From assembly GCA_008933995.1 (NCBI GenBank), contig WARS01000071.1, positions 3,361,152-3,425,151 on the forward strand: 64,000 nt of DNA. Reading direction: 5' to 3'. The notes below the pieces were generated by a model. The model did not search any database. It saw only the letters and a program-made list of their open reading frames with translations, and had not been told where the DNA came from. The stretch comes from Datnioides undecimradiatus. Lineage: Eukaryota > Chordata > Actinopteri > Lobotiformes > Datnioididae. Below, piece after piece: positions 10,811-22,989 of the stretch. Made by a program: the position numbers and the translations under genes. Numbering within the stretch: position 1 is the first letter of the stretch; every line of letters starts with the position of its first letter.

Positions 10811-11151
10811 GGCTGCGGCTAACGATTATTTTCATTATTCCTTAATCTGCACGGTATTTCTTTGATTAATGGATTAAATGCTCGGTCTACAGAATGTCAG
10901 CAAATAGGGAAAAATGCCTAAAGTGATGTCTTCAGAGTGCCTGTTTTGTCCAACAAACCCACAAACATTAAATTACTATCATATGAATTAAAGAAAAAGC
11001 AGCGAATCCGCACGGTTGAGTCGCTGGAAGCAGGGAACCGTTGGCGTTTTTGCTTAAAGTAAGTCAAAGCAATTAATATCTGATCAAAACAGATGGTGTT
11101 TAAATCACTTTGGCTCGTCTAATTTATTAATCGACAAATGATATTAGCTCC
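10811..11151 (+). mobile_element. Teleost interspersed repeat, family A, copy 3
   Basis: Best copy in the window. It begins 'ggctgcggctaacgatta', continues through 'ctacagaatgtcagc', 'gtgatgtcttcag', 'tgttttgtccaac' and 'aagaaaaagcagcgaatc', and ends near 'ttattaatcgacaaat'. This order matches a very abundant teleost repeat I recall with terminal 'gctgcaactaacgatta' strings. No transposase is encoded, so it is likely a non-autonomous DNA element. Boundaries are within about 10 bp. Confidence 0.75.
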
Positions 11152-11882
11152 AATAACAACTGGAGTCACAACTTGGTACTGGATTATACTGATGATTCAT
11201 TTTCAACAAATAATAGGGTTCAGCTTTGTCTTCATGGCTTACACTGGAGGAAAAACAGTCAGGCTGTTGTCACGTAACCCTTTATTCCTCATTATTATTA
11301 TTTGCATTCAGATGCCCTTAATGTGCATTTCAGTTTGTGGCGGTTTTACTAAATTTTCTGTTTGGAGACTGCTCTGTTTGCTGCATTTGCTGTTTCAGCA
11401 GCTTCCTTCCTGGGAAAAGTAACCTCTCAACAGCAGCTGCAGTGGTTCATCTGAGAGAATTAAAAGGACGAAAACAGTGTGTGTCAACGTGGCTAAACTG
11501 GAAAATGAAAAAAAACAACCCCAAACTTTAAATAAACTTGATCAACAGAAAACCCAAGTATGTGTCATGCTGACCTCTGTAGAGACCAGTCATTGGTTGT
11601 TTGGGGCAGTTATGAATGAATGAATCAGTCTTTAACTGTTGTCCTGACATAAAAATGTAGGTTTTGACACCATTCACAGATTTATTATCCTAAACCTGAT
11701 GTGAAATTGAAACGCTTGATAATGCGAATGACAGAGTTTTCAAATTCACAGTTTATTAACACAGTGAGAGTGCTGGATAACGCAATAGCAACGCGTTAAT
11801 TGGGAACTCTCATATTCCCTGAATTAACAGTGAGAATGTGGAAAGTAGCTAGCAGCCTGATGCTATGTAGCCATTAACCATT
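11152..11882. other. Unique non-coding DNA
   Basis: AT-rich, with a short TGAA run near 11613-11626. The + strand frame at 11138-11422 is hydrophobic but unrecognisable and starts inside the preceding repeat. Confidence 0.45.
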
Positions 11883-11886
11883 TTAA

Positions 11887-12408
11887 CCCTTTAACACCTG
11901 AGCCTGTCCTGTAAGTGCTTTTGCCCATTTTTCCAGAATACCTGGATCTTTCAATACCTGGCTGTTATTTACTATTAGCTGCATGTTAGAAGAGAGTGAT
12001 GACAGTTGAAAAAGGCAAAAACGGAATTGGATTTTAGAGTTTTAGTGAACAAACAACACTGTAATTATATTTGAATAGCAGATTTTGCATGTTATATTTG
12101 AAATTTGAAGAGTATAAAACTATTTCCAGTAAAATTCGAGAGTCTGTGTCTCATACTGTGAGTAAACAGACCATAAAATGGAAGCTTTCTCCACTGCTGT
12201 GTGTAGTGGGAACGAAGCGCCTGCTTCGCGGGCTTCTGGGACATTCGCAAGTGAAATTACCGTAATAACTCCATTTTGGCTGTAAAGCGCAACATCTCAG
12301 CTTTCAGAAACCGTTAGTTTTTGTATGGATAGCACAAACCATGACGTAATTACTGTAATCCAAAGTGCGCTTGCGCAAACCGCCGGCAACACGTTCGGTG
12401 TTTAAGGG
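11887..12408. mobile_element. TTAA-flanked MITE (piggyBac-like)
   Basis: A 522-bp element flanked on both sides by TTAA (11883-11886 and 12409-12412). The ends are inverted: CCCTTTAACACC on the left, and the reverse complement of the right end reads CCCTTAAACACC, 11 of 12 matching. TTAA target duplication with CCC-starting termini is characteristic of piggyBac elements. There is no transposase. The internal frame (12071-12265, 64 codons) is not one. An internal hairpin CGAAGC-GCCT-GCTTCG lies at 12213-12228. Likely mobilised in trans by a piggyBac-type transposase. Confidence 0.8.
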
Positions 12409-12509
12409 TTAAAAGCACCATGAGACTAAATACTGTAGCTTTATAATTAGCTTGTTGTGCTATTTATGATAGATATTCTGTGACTTTAGTGTTCAAAGTC
12501 TCATTTATT

Positions 12510-12735
12510 TATTCAAATGATATGTTCCATGTATAATACATTTAATTTATAATTTCTATATCACACATTTTCCTGCGTTTTTCTGTTAGATGCTACAAAT
12601 ATATGTAAAGATGGCCGCCACAGTTACCAGCCAACGATTTGGAAAATTGACGGATACAACAGATGTATTTTACACAGCTGAATGCTTGTATGCTTACTTT
12701 TCGTCCTTTTATATGTACTTATACTTATATATATA
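12510..12735 (+). promoter_or_regulatory. Duplicated non-coding element, copy 2
   Basis: Diverged duplicate of 8845-9085 in the same orientation, 3.7 kb away. It shares ATGATATGT (12518-12526), ATAATACATTTAATTTAT, ATTTTCCTGC and the exact 19-mer CACAGCTGAATGCTTGTAT (12673-12691). It lies just right of the piggyBac-like MITE. A frame of 68 codons here is unrecognisable. Confidence 0.5.
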
Positions 12736-14305
12736 CTTTTATTCTTTGATGATAACCATGTGCGCTAATTTCAGAGTGGAAGTGATGTTGAGCTAGCAAA
12801 ACCATGCTATTTAGCTAGCTAGCTGTTTTAAAAAGCGCTGAACTGAGACAAATAAAGACAAATAATTGCAGCTCAATACATTTGCTATTTTGAAACTCAC
12901 ATTTTCTAGCATGCCTGCATGATATTAGCGACCATGGCTTTGCTAGACTGCTAACATGCTACGTATGTGCTACTGTTTAACAGCTCGATGACTAGGTAGT
13001 TAGCCCGTTAGCTTGTTCTGTGACTGAGATCCCCAGCTCCTTCTGCAATGTTGCAACCTTTTGCATAAAGGTTTCATTACGTCAGTGAGTTACGCATCAG
13101 CTTCATATATTTTTAAAGATAGCTTCCTGTTGTTGTTGTTGTTGTTTGTAGTAAACATGCTTAGGCAGAGGCATTGCATCCCTCTCTCAGCTGAAGCTAA
13201 GGCTCATGCTGTATGCACATGCACCCCTGACCGTAGCCCATACAAGCACCCTGTATGGCCTTGTGCCACCTGGTGCATATTCACACAAATGATGCATTTC
13301 ATTGTGAAATTATAATATCAAACTGATTTTAACATAAAAGCTACTAAAAAAGTGCCTAAAATGCGATAAACCACGCAACGCCACATTCTTTACAGAGCAC
13401 ATGTTTGTGTTCATGCTTGTGAACGCATCTTCGCCGTGCGCTTCCAAACACTGAGGAGCTTCTTGGCCCACCTTAGCTGTGATTTGGCAGGGCACATCAC
13501 ACTGCTGCAGGCTACAGTAAATATCACCTTTCTTGTTATCTCCAAGACCTGCTTTTCCAGTAAATAGGGGAACGTGTAATTCAATACACCGTGTCGGGCC
13601 ATTTGCTTTCAGAGGACATCTAGGTGACATGACTTAGTGGCCCCAGAATGAACATAAAGATTAATAAGTAATGGCCATATAAAGATGATATTTGCACTCA
13701 GATATCCCCTTTTTTTAGATTAATGCTTTTGATCACAGGGTAACTGGTAATACAAGACGAGCGGCAGACAGCACGAGGTATGACATCTCAACACGATCTG
13801 CCACATTGGGATCCTGGAGAGCCTTGCACGGTGGACTCAACACAAAACTTTGTCGCTCCGTTCATATTTAATGTAATCACTCAATTTGCTGCTCTTGCAT
13901 GATATTTCTGACCATGCACAAGTGCAAATTAGTCGATCTGCCTAGTCTATGAACCTGGCAGTGATGACTCAAACTAGCTTGCATGTTACGATTTATTGAC
14001 AATAACGATAGTATTAAACTGCATGTCCCACACTCTCAAATGAAATGGTATTTGGTCGTCCTCTGTAATACTGTTGTTGGTCCCCGTGGCATTTTGTAAT
14101 TTGTTGCAGTGTTTGTGTTCTCTTTCACACTTTAATATCACGGTATTGCTTCAATTTGAGCTGCAAGATAAAGTTCTATTTCATTTTGTGGGATTAACTT
14201 ACCGGGTAGCACACACGTCTCAAGGTATTTGTTGTGTTTTGTTTTATCTATGAATTATTTAGAGGCTTCAAAAATAGAGAATGGGTTACAAGACATGTGG
14301 GTCCT
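12736..14305. other. Unique non-coding DNA
   Basis: Includes a GTT run (13129-13146), 'ttagctagctagctg' at about 12813-12827, and AT-rich stretches at 13640-13720 and 13860-14270 that could hold CNEs. The - strand frame at 13310-13630 (106 codons) has no recognisable domain. No gene supported. Confidence 0.45.
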
Positions 14306-14308
14306 GTC

Positions 14309-14346
<38 letters not shown>
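14306..14346. repeat. CT microsatellite
   Basis: (TC)n with one CCC interruption. Polypyrimidine tract of about 40 bp. Confidence 0.9.
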
Positions 14347-14350
<4 letters not shown>

Positions 14351-14399
14351 CAATCTCAGTCAGATGTTTAATTTGGTCTGCTAGTGTGGAATAGCACTC

Positions 14400-14960
14400 A
14401 CCACGACTGGGATTAGGAGGTTGGCTATGTAATTTCCCTGAAGGAGGAGCATGTTGAATCTGAGAATAATGATAAAGGAGGAGCTGAACATTTGAAACAA
14501 AGAAATATGAACTCGTGATTGCGACGTGTGCTCGCGGCTGTCATGGATTTTCGGCCTTAATATGAAGCGCGTTGCGAAGAACGGAGGCGCTGCCGTGAAA
14601 TTAAAGGCACGCAGTTCGACTTGTTGGTCATTAGATGGTGCCTGAAAGTCAAGCCTGACGCGATGCCATAATCATCCCTTATCAGGTCATTTTTTATAAT
14701 TTACCCAAAGTTCACTAGGTCTATTAATGAAGGATCCCCTGTTTTTCTTTATACTCCGTAGCACTTTTTAAAAATGCTAATGGACTCCAGCAAGCACCTG
14801 AGCAAGGATGAAAGTGCCCTAATTCCTGCTCAAAAGGTCACTGAGATGAGTTATAGTGGTATAAGCACCTGAAAGCTATTCCCTTGTTAGATTTGACAAA
14901 GGGAGGCTGCCATTTTCCCCCTTAAAAATAGTGTTGGGTAATAAATGATCATTTGTGGAA
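14400..14960. promoter_or_regulatory. Candidate CNE block
   Basis: Unique sequence without repeats. 14640-14950 has the texture of a deeply conserved element. It contains a possible nuclear-receptor direct repeat, AGTTCA (14709-14714), a two-base spacer, then AGGTCT (14717-14722), followed by 'attaatgaagg'. The second half-site is imperfect. Function is inferred. Confidence 0.35.
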
Positions 14961-16139
14961 TGTGGTTGCTACCGGCAGTGACTTTTCCTCTGACATAACT
15001 TTACTGCTGGCTGATTTACATCCCGAAAGTTGTCCCCAAAATATTTAAAATGAGCGTTTTATTCATTATGCACAACAGACGGCGGTGACACACACAAGAG
15101 CTCTCTTTGTGCTTCTTAGGGGAAATGGCTAATTAGTTGGCCATGAAAAATGCAGGCGTGCCTGTTTTACTATCATCCTCTATTTGACTCAACAACACTT
15201 CGGGCTTTTTGTAACAGATTTCTGCAGATACACACCCCAGAATCGGCTCGATAGGAAATATCTGCGTGCCCAACACTTTGAGCTCGCGTCGTGGAGTTAC
15301 CCGCACATGCACGCTCCTATCAATTATGAAACGTACAACGGTCTCCGGATGAGCGTGCCTTCTGTACAGTAGGCGCAGTGTGCACCTCAGCATATGTGAT
15401 AGTCCTTCTCAGCAGCCCTTCACAGGTCCCTGAAAGGTGCTCCTGGTGTGGATGCGGGGCTGTAGAGCACGGATCACAGTGACAGTTTCAGGTGGAGGAG
15501 TCTATTAATAGTTTACCTCTCAGCCAAAGCATTTCATCATTTTTGGTGTCTGAGGGCTTCCTGCTTCAAAAAAAGGGGGTGAAGTTATGCATCTCAATCT
15601 ACCCCTTCATATTTCATGCTGTTGAGGATTATAAATAAAAGGACAGATTTTGACCTGGGCTATTAGTTACCCAGGATCCTGTGGGTGGATGGTGCTTTGT
15701 CTTCTGTCAGCTTCTGGTGTTTTTCCCCTCAGAAAGCAACGGGATTACAATCAAAGTCTTTGGGATACAATATGAGATATGATCCCCGCTGCCTAGAATT
15801 GAAAAGGAGGGAAGACGGTCGGATCCGAGGAACAACAAAAGGCGCAACGAAACAAAACCAATCAGTCAAAATCAGCCAAAAGGGGAGCATCAGAACGAAA
15901 CAAGGTGGAGAATTTGACAGCGGGTCAAGCAACGGGTCGGTCTAAAGTACCAGTCTGGTGATTGCTGTTTTCCCCCTTGTGTGACTCTTTTGTTTTGACC
16001 ACACAAACTGTCCGAAAGTCTCCAGAGACGGAGCCTCGCTGACAGAGTGATGAGAAAAATAGTGAGCTGGAAGGCTCTCACACTCTCACCTTCCCCATGG
16101 TCCAATAGGTGGGACCCAACATATGCCAAAGCAGCCTGT
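14961..16139. other. Unique non-coding DNA
   Basis: Mixed sequence. Overlapping open frames on both strands at 15133-15393 and 15685-16129 are unrecognisable. No repeat family identified. Confidence 0.45.
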
Positions 16140-16460
16140 CAGCGCTTCTTGTTGTTGGACAGACCTTTGATCTTGAACAAATAGAGAGAAGAGTCTGAGA
16201 GCGCCTGCCTTCTGGGCATAAGGAAATATGGGCATCACAAAGGGTCAAATTCTGGAAGAAGGCAGTAAAATTAAAACCTTTATTGCCATCTTTATGGCTT
16301 CATTCCCTATGGCAATTACATTATCTATGGAGAATGACAGAGCTTTGTTCCCATTATCAGCGAAATCTCTAGCAAGGAGTGTCTGATGTGCTAAAAATGA
16401 AAGTGATGTATGTCAGTCTGAATATATCACAGCGGATGTGGGCCTGTCCTACCGTGTCAA
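16140..16460. promoter_or_regulatory. Candidate CNE
   Basis: Unique block with 'cctttgatcttgaac' (TCF/LEF-like CTTTGATC at 16167-16174), 'tttattgccatctttatgg' and 'ggcaattacattatc'. No repeats and no exon-like frame. Conservation not tested. Confidence 0.35.
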
Positions 16461-18300
16461 GGTGGCTCGGTTGCAGCAATTTAACGAGCTGAAATCTGAT
16501 AACTTTTTTTTTTCTTTTTTCTTTTTGGCAAATAAACACAAGCGCTTAGATCGCAGACTAATCTCAATATAACGAGAAAACTCTGGGCAGCTCAGAGTGT
16601 TTCTATCAAATCTAGATGGACAACCCTCACTTGAAATTAATGATTTTATTTTTCTGTGACCACTCAGTCGCTAACCACCCGAAACCTCACACATTGACTT
16701 TTCTCCACAGATTGCAACTCATCCATTTTTTAATTGCGTTCATTTTTACCTGGGTCCCACCGGACCTGCAGCGGTGGTGGTCGCTGTCATCCGTCTGCGC
16801 TGACAGGAAGAGGGAGCGAGCGAGAGAGAGAGTGGCGCCACGCCACTTTCCACCCCAAGCTGATGTGTCAGGCTTATCACACAGCCGAGCGATCCTGAGG
16901 TGACATCCTCCACTGAATCAGTGACATTTCACGGACGGTGCAAATCTATCCATCTTTGTCAAGCATCCGCCTCGATTTTAGCATTCCCCGAGTTAGCATA
17001 TTGATCACTAAGAAACGCATGAGTGAGGACTTCTTGTTTTCTGCTCCTTAAAATGGGCATTGTGAGTCCACTGGACTCCTCTGTCAAAGTCTGCTGCTCC
17101 GGGCCTTAATCTGCCCGCTTCAAAGTTGCATAAAATATGGAGGGCGTTTGTCATTCAGGACCGAGAGGCTCGCCAAAGACTTTCTTCGCCGCTTTACTTT
17201 GTCTCACAAAACTTCTCTGGGAGCAAAGTTTCATCAAAGTTTAAATCCCCAACACATTTTTTGTTATATCTAACCCTCTAATGTGATCTCTCAGGTGAAG
17301 CCGTCGTGATATTTCAGACTTAACTCGCGTTTGGAGGTTTGCGTTTAGCTCCTCTGCTCTAATAGCTTCATTATGGAACAACCAGTTTACCGGCAGCCAT
17401 GTCAACGAATGGGTTTTGGCGACTTGTCAGAGTGTTGTAGGTGTTTAGGCACATGTGTGTTCAATAAACCAAGGAGCTATGCTTCCTCGAGCCGCCTAAC
17501 TTAACAACAATGGAGCTTTGTTCCCACCGGATAAATTGCTGTGATTCATTACGTAAAAAAAACCCCCCAAAAATAAAACACCTCACGCGAGAACGAGCCC
17601 TGAAAGTCCCAACCACCTGGGTCCAGCAGTGTGTAAACTACAGCAGCTTCTGTTATTTGTGTTAGGGCGTGCAGTGTAATAATTGATTAATAATGCAAAG
17701 CTTTAGGGAAAACTATAACCCCTAAAATGAGGGCGATGATTGTGCTTGCGCCGAAGCAAATCAACAGCGACAGAATAGCACCAGGGATTACAACATCTGC
17801 AGTCGGTGGTGTCGAGGTTAACTTGTCCTGTGATTACAAAACCCATTTCCCAGGAGCAGGTGTTACATTGACACCGTCGCGATCATGTATGTGCAAATGC
17901 CCGCTGCAAACTGAAGCGCACGCATGCACGCGTTCATGCGCGTGTGCACGGACTGAAGCGCCCAATCGCACAAAGAGGGCGAGAGAGCGGAGAGCAGAGA
18001 ACGGCTGCTTCCCCAACCATATGCTTTTGGCCCCTATGCCTGTGAGACCCGTGTGAAAACATGAATGAGCAGCCTGCAAATCGATAGGGACAAGAGATCT
18101 AGTGTCTAGCAAATCCAGTGCAGACTGACATGTTCTCCATGTAATCTCCTGCATTGTGCTGCGAGGGGAAAGATTATCCTTCTCTGACTGGCTGGTAAAA
18201 GGTTGCTTTGCTGTAGTTCATGTCTGTGTGAAGGGAGGGAGCATATGCCTCTCTGTAAACGATGCTGGCTCCCCCTCCTCCTCTGTCAGAGGCTGGATTA
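16461..18300. other. Unique non-coding DNA
   Basis: Contains a T-rich run near 16504-16526. A potentially CNE-like stretch lies at 16980-17230, and a moderately CpG-rich stretch at 17860-17990. Open frames of 95-109 codons here have no recognisable domain. Confidence 0.45.
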
Positions 18301-18316
18301 TGTCCAACATTATCCA

Positions 18317-18413
18317 CCCCCCCCCCTCACACACACACATGCGCGCACACACACGCCCGACTCTCCAATAAAGGGCTTTCTCTCTCCCCTTCTCCTTTCA
18401 AAAAAAAAAAAAA
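18317..18413. repeat. C10, CA and poly-A simple repeats
   Basis: C10 at 18317-18326, CA/GCGC run at 18328-18355 and A14 at 18400-18413 within 100 bp. Confidence 0.85.
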
Positions 18414-18814
18414 TCGGATTTATGACAGTGGATTTCGGAAAAGTTCTGCGCCAATTTTGATGCCTGCTAAGTACCCCGGCAGGATTAGAAGAGGCCTCTT
18501 GATGTGTGCACTCCAGTGTGTTGAGCAGTGCATTGTGGTCAGGGTTATCAACTGAGGGGGGAGAGAGAGAGAGAGAGGCAGCAGTACATAGTGCATAATG
18601 ATAAGGCTCGTTATACACATCAAGTGCTGAAAGCGGGGAGTGAGAAAGAGCATGTGTGTTTGTTTAGAATCAATAGAGAGCACTATCACATTTAATTTGT
18701 CTTGTGCTTCCTTTTCCACCTCTTTGCTTTACATTCATAAGCGGCAGATTGGAGGAGATGGCCAGCTCCACTGTAGCTGCAGCGCCATTACGGGCAGATG
18801 CAGAGAGAAAGAGG

Positions 18815-18816
<2 letters not shown>
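18414..18816. other. Unique non-coding DNA
   Basis: Contains a short GA run (about 18559-18577). No feature recognised. Confidence 0.5.
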
Positions 18817-18859
<43 letters not shown>

Positions 18860-18867
18860 GGGGGGGG
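18817..18867. repeat. GT microsatellite plus G run
   Basis: About 21 uninterrupted GT units (18817-18859) followed by a G8 run. Likely length-polymorphic. Confidence 0.95.
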
Positions 18868-19124
18868 TGAAGGAGGAGGACCCGCTTGAATGAAACGACC
18901 GCTTACATTGACTGTAAATTGAAACTTAACACTGCGGCACAATTTGCAAAGTCACAATAAAAGGCAGCGACTAGCTCAGGATACACTTGTAAAGTAAAGC
19001 AGTACACATGTTGTAAATCGTAATGGAATGCAGCGATGACTTTGTGCAGACACTCGACAGAAACAGGGGAAAGAAGTTGTGTGGCACCTGATTCGGGATT
19101 TATTGTGTCACGCTTCTACTGGCA

Positions 19125-19126
19125 TG

Positions 19127-19173
<47 letters not shown>
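19125..19173. repeat. TA-GT compound microsatellite
   Basis: (TA)n passing into about 19 GT units. Likely polymorphic. Confidence 0.95.
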
Positions 19174-19174
<1 letters not shown>

Positions 19175-19379
19175 TAGACACAGGAGGCAGACAGTCACCT
19201 TCACAGTCCGAACCGCCCGCCTGCATTTCTCTCTGTGATGATGCCGGGCGGCCTGCATGCGCAGCCGTAAATCCAGACTCAGTCAGGCGGGTTTGACTGG
19301 CCCGCCTGCAGCCCCCGGCTGTCTGACAGAAGGTCTGGCTTTTGGGCAGGTGCGAGACGAGGGAGAGCCAGGTTAGACT

Positions 19380-19700
19380 CAGTTAATAGAGCCTCAACCG
19401 GTTTCCCGGTCTGCCCTTGGAGATCGCTTACATCAAAGCACCAATCAAAAACTGGTGCAGATATAATTTGTCATCAGGGATTTCCTGCTGGAGAATTATA
19501 GAGAAGATACAGGCCGATCAATACTATGGATTTTCACTGCAGTGGCTGATTGTCCAATTGCCGTGAAACATGTACCGAGATAAAGGGCACGCCTGCCATT
19601 TTGTAACAGACTGCCGAGTCAGCATAGGGCTTGTCAGATACTTATAGGCCGCCGTGATAGAAAATTATCATGCTGCAGTGTCCGAGTGCTATTTAACACG
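19380..19700. promoter_or_regulatory. Candidate CNE
   Basis: Long unique block with CAATCAAAAAC, TGATTGTCCAATTG and 'gaaaattatcatgc'. The texture is that of a conserved enhancer: no repeats, no open frame, mixed A/T-rich cores. Conservation not tested. Confidence 0.35.
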
Positions 19701-20250
19701 TTTTTCCTCCGTGGGACGTGATTCATCACAGATCCCCTCTCTGCCTGCTTTTGAGGGGGGCATCACTCTGCGTCATTGTCAAGCGCGGCTCCGGCCACAC
19801 ATGGGTGGTGCTTAAAGGGAGCAGACACAGACGGATGCCAGCGCGATGCAATCCCTCCGCTGGAAGACGTCAACCAGAATTAGGGAAGACGGCGGAGGAA
19901 TATGCTAAATCCCCCCAAACACCCCTCAACGCTGACCACTTAAAGCGCTCGCTGCTGGCTTCAGAGAAGTCCTAATCATTTTAGATTAACCCCCCCTGCC
20001 CCCTCCAAAAAAGATTTATAAGTAGAAGTGTGAGCATTTTGAAGAATCTGAGCTTTTCATGACCTGTTGCACCCACTGGCACCGGCCCCCAGTCACAACA
20101 TACACACATACATACATATATATAAGGAGGACCAGCGCTCAGTCCTGTAATAAAGGTGTGTTCGAGCACCTTTCCTTCTTAATCCTGTCCCGGCCTGACA
20201 CTGATCATAAAAACTGATGGAGCAGGACCAAACTGTGGACAGTGCAGCAC
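19701..20250. other. Unique non-coding DNA
   Basis: Includes a C-rich patch at 19990-20003 and 'catacatatatataagg' (20110-20127), a possible TATA-like string without other promoter evidence. Confidence 0.45.
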
Positions 20251-20280
20251 GGGGGGGGGGGGCAGCGAGCAGCAGCAGCA
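20251..20280. repeat. G12 run and AGC triplets
   Basis: G12 at 20251-20262, then AGC repeats at 20269-20280. Simple repeats only. Confidence 0.9.
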
Positions 20281-22980
20281 CCCCGGGTTCACGGCCCCGG
20301 CATCGACCGGTTCACGTTCACGCAGCGAGGTCGACAGAAAGTCACATGTCTCTCTTTCTGGGAGGAGTAGAGCGTCACGAGCAGGTACGTAAAGCCTGGC
20401 GTTTGCCTTCATGCAGCCACGCCAGCTGATACGAGGATGCATCTCGACAACTATCAGCTTGATTGCAATTAAACGCTGCTTCGCTTGAAATTAAATCTGC
20501 AGTACTCATATTTTTATATGTCACCGGGTCAAAACTTAGATTTGCAAAACATTCCCATCAGCCCCGGCTGCTCTTTGTGTTCAGGGCTAATTAGCAAATG
20601 TTGTTTCTGAAGGCCTTCACACTTATAACCATAAAAAAATGTTTTATTATTATTTTATTCATCCATTCATATGATTTTTTGTTTTGTGAGTAGCTTTAAA
20701 GGGCTACAACTTGCTTTTCATTGCACAGCGGTGTCGCAGAACGCTAAATAAATGAACCTTTTAGCCTTGTTAGCATGCAACACACTAAATTAAGACGGTG
20801 AAGACTGTAGCAAGGAAGGGTTTAGCTCAAAGCTGTGCCTCGGTGCGGCCTCATGGAGCTGCTAGCATGGCTGCAGGCTCTTAGATGCCCTGAGCTGATG
20901 CTAATCGTTATTGGGTATCTATGAATGAATCTGAGTCGCCGTTATGACACCCTAAACTACCAAAAGTCTGCACACACACGAGAGCAGAAAGTCAAATGCT
21001 TGTGACACCGGACGTTCAGCTTGGCAAAACGCAGAAATTCGCTAAACTCCCACGCTCTTCATCCTCTTTTCAATTAGCGTTAATTATCCGGGACAAACTT
21101 GGTAACAACAGGCCCAAATTTAGCATTTTTTAAGTAAATAGCAGCTGTTATTTCAATGCTCCTGATCGATATTTAATAAACATTTAGGTAAATGTGAGTC
21201 GGCACTGACGTTAATCCAGATAGAAATATAAAATTTTGATGAACATGTTAATTTATCTGTTCGGGGGTCAGTTCCTGTTGGATGGAAGATGGAATATAGC
21301 TCATGCCACAGTATGAAAACAAGCATTTCAGAGTGGGTGGGCCTTGTACCACGGAGCACTAAATGGAGCCCAGACACGTCTGTCTTTGTTGTATATGCCA
21401 AGCCGGTCTCCAGACTGAGGGCAGCGACTCTCAGGGCTGCACGCCAGGCGGAGAAAGTGAGAGGCTGCAGCTCAGTGACAGAAGCAATGACCCTCAACTC
21501 AACCATCTTTTACTGTTTACGGATGTACTGTTGCTGTAATGACCCACTTTGAGAGCCGGTCTGTCGGCTTAGGAGCGGTGTATTTTCAGACACGTTTGCA
21601 GGAGTCTGTGCACAATCCCCTCGTCACGGAGGTGTTTAATTTATCGTGCGAGGTCCGAGGAGAGACTGGGGCTAAATTAAATGTAACCAGTCAAACCAGA
21701 AGATGAAAACACACAGTTTAAGGAGATGTTCATTAGCTTCGTGCTTCATACTTCATACCCTCAACGTCTCCTTTAGTGCCCGCAGCTTTGCTTTGCATTC
21801 ATTAGCGCTAATTATCAAATGCTAGCATGCTAATGCACAAAGATAAACGTAATGCCTAGTAAACCTGCAACATTAGTCTGCTAGCATCCTGGCAACATGC
21901 TAACACAGCCCCACGTAGCTGCCAGGGCAGTTGTAGTCTTGTTTTACGGACTTCATTACCCAGAAGTCATGTTACGTGAGTACACAACACACTTCTCTCT
22001 GCTGAACTTCTCCGTTAATCTCTCCTTCCGTGGCTAAGCCGTGGTTTAGCAACACTCCCAGGGTGTTAATTTAGTGGATCCAGCACGATTTACACATGTA
22101 TGCATACTTTTACACTTTTATTGCATTTATATTTTCATTTTTTATGAGTAGCTGAAGGAGCTGCTCTGAGTCCTCTCTCACATTTTAAATCTCAGAATTT
22201 ACCTTGATAATTTAACAGCGCGTTATTTCATTGGTCACAAACTGTTCAGGGTGCTTTTCCTGAAACGCAAAGGTGCCCTGGTTCGCTAGCTGAAACCTGC
22301 AACAGAGCACCTCAAGTTATAGACTGAAATTGCTGAATTAAAATATGAAAATGAAGATAAATCATTTAAATCATTAATTCAGCTTCTGCAGCTGGTAGAC
22401 CTGCAGCTTTTCTCCGTTCCTTTGTGTGATTTTGAATTACATTTTCAACTTTTGTCATATAAAATAGTTGATTTTACTCTATTTTACATTTCTTTAACAC
22501 TTAGCTTAGCTTCTGAAGCAGCCAGGAAGTTCGTTAGTTGTTGCAAAGTTTGTATTTGATGTTGAATTCAGGCCTTTTAGTTCTGACCTGTGAGCAAATT
22601 AAAGTTGCCTCCTTGTTTTTGAAATGTAACGTGAAAAACATTGCACATATTCATCCGTGCGTGTAGATTCAAAGCGCCCTGATCCTAAATCCATTAATCC
22701 ACGCCACACCACCTGTTTTGAACTGCTCTGCCAAGAGCCTGAAGCCTGACTGCTGCAGTTAGCACGCTGCACAGAGGCTAAAGTTGTAAAGTTATATTTG
22801 TTTAAACAGCAATAAGATCTTCTTCTTCACCAACAGGCGAATCTGTGTCAGCGAGTAGCCCAAAGCAGCGCCGAAGACGCCAAAGCTAAACCAGATTTAT
22901 GGGATTTCACGAGCCAATCAGAGGCTGGTCTGGCTGGACTGAATCATCTCACAGTCAAACGGCGACCACAACAAAGTTCA
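20281..22980. other. Unique non-coding DNA
   Basis: No exon, RNA gene or repeat family recognised. Contains short 'gctagcatg' and 'gcatgctaat' strings (20840-20870, 21815-21835), common in fish intergenic DNA. The frame at 21153-21506 (-, 117 codons) is unrecognisable. Confidence 0.45.
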
Positions 22981-22989
22981 TTTTGTTTT

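Noticed and set aside
18817-19173. Cysteine/valine-rich frames over GT arrays
   Set aside because: They are translations of microsatellites, not genes. The same applies at 3371-3409, 26825-26857, 32440-32457, 46439-46630 and 53184-53238.
19548-19568. TGATTGTCCAATTGCC, resembling the start of miR-219
   Set aside because: The similarity stops after about nine bases and no precursor hairpin is visible.
20110-20130. TATATATATAAGG as a TATA box
   Set aside because: It is part of a TA-rich simple sequence without a CpG island, initiator or downstream exon.
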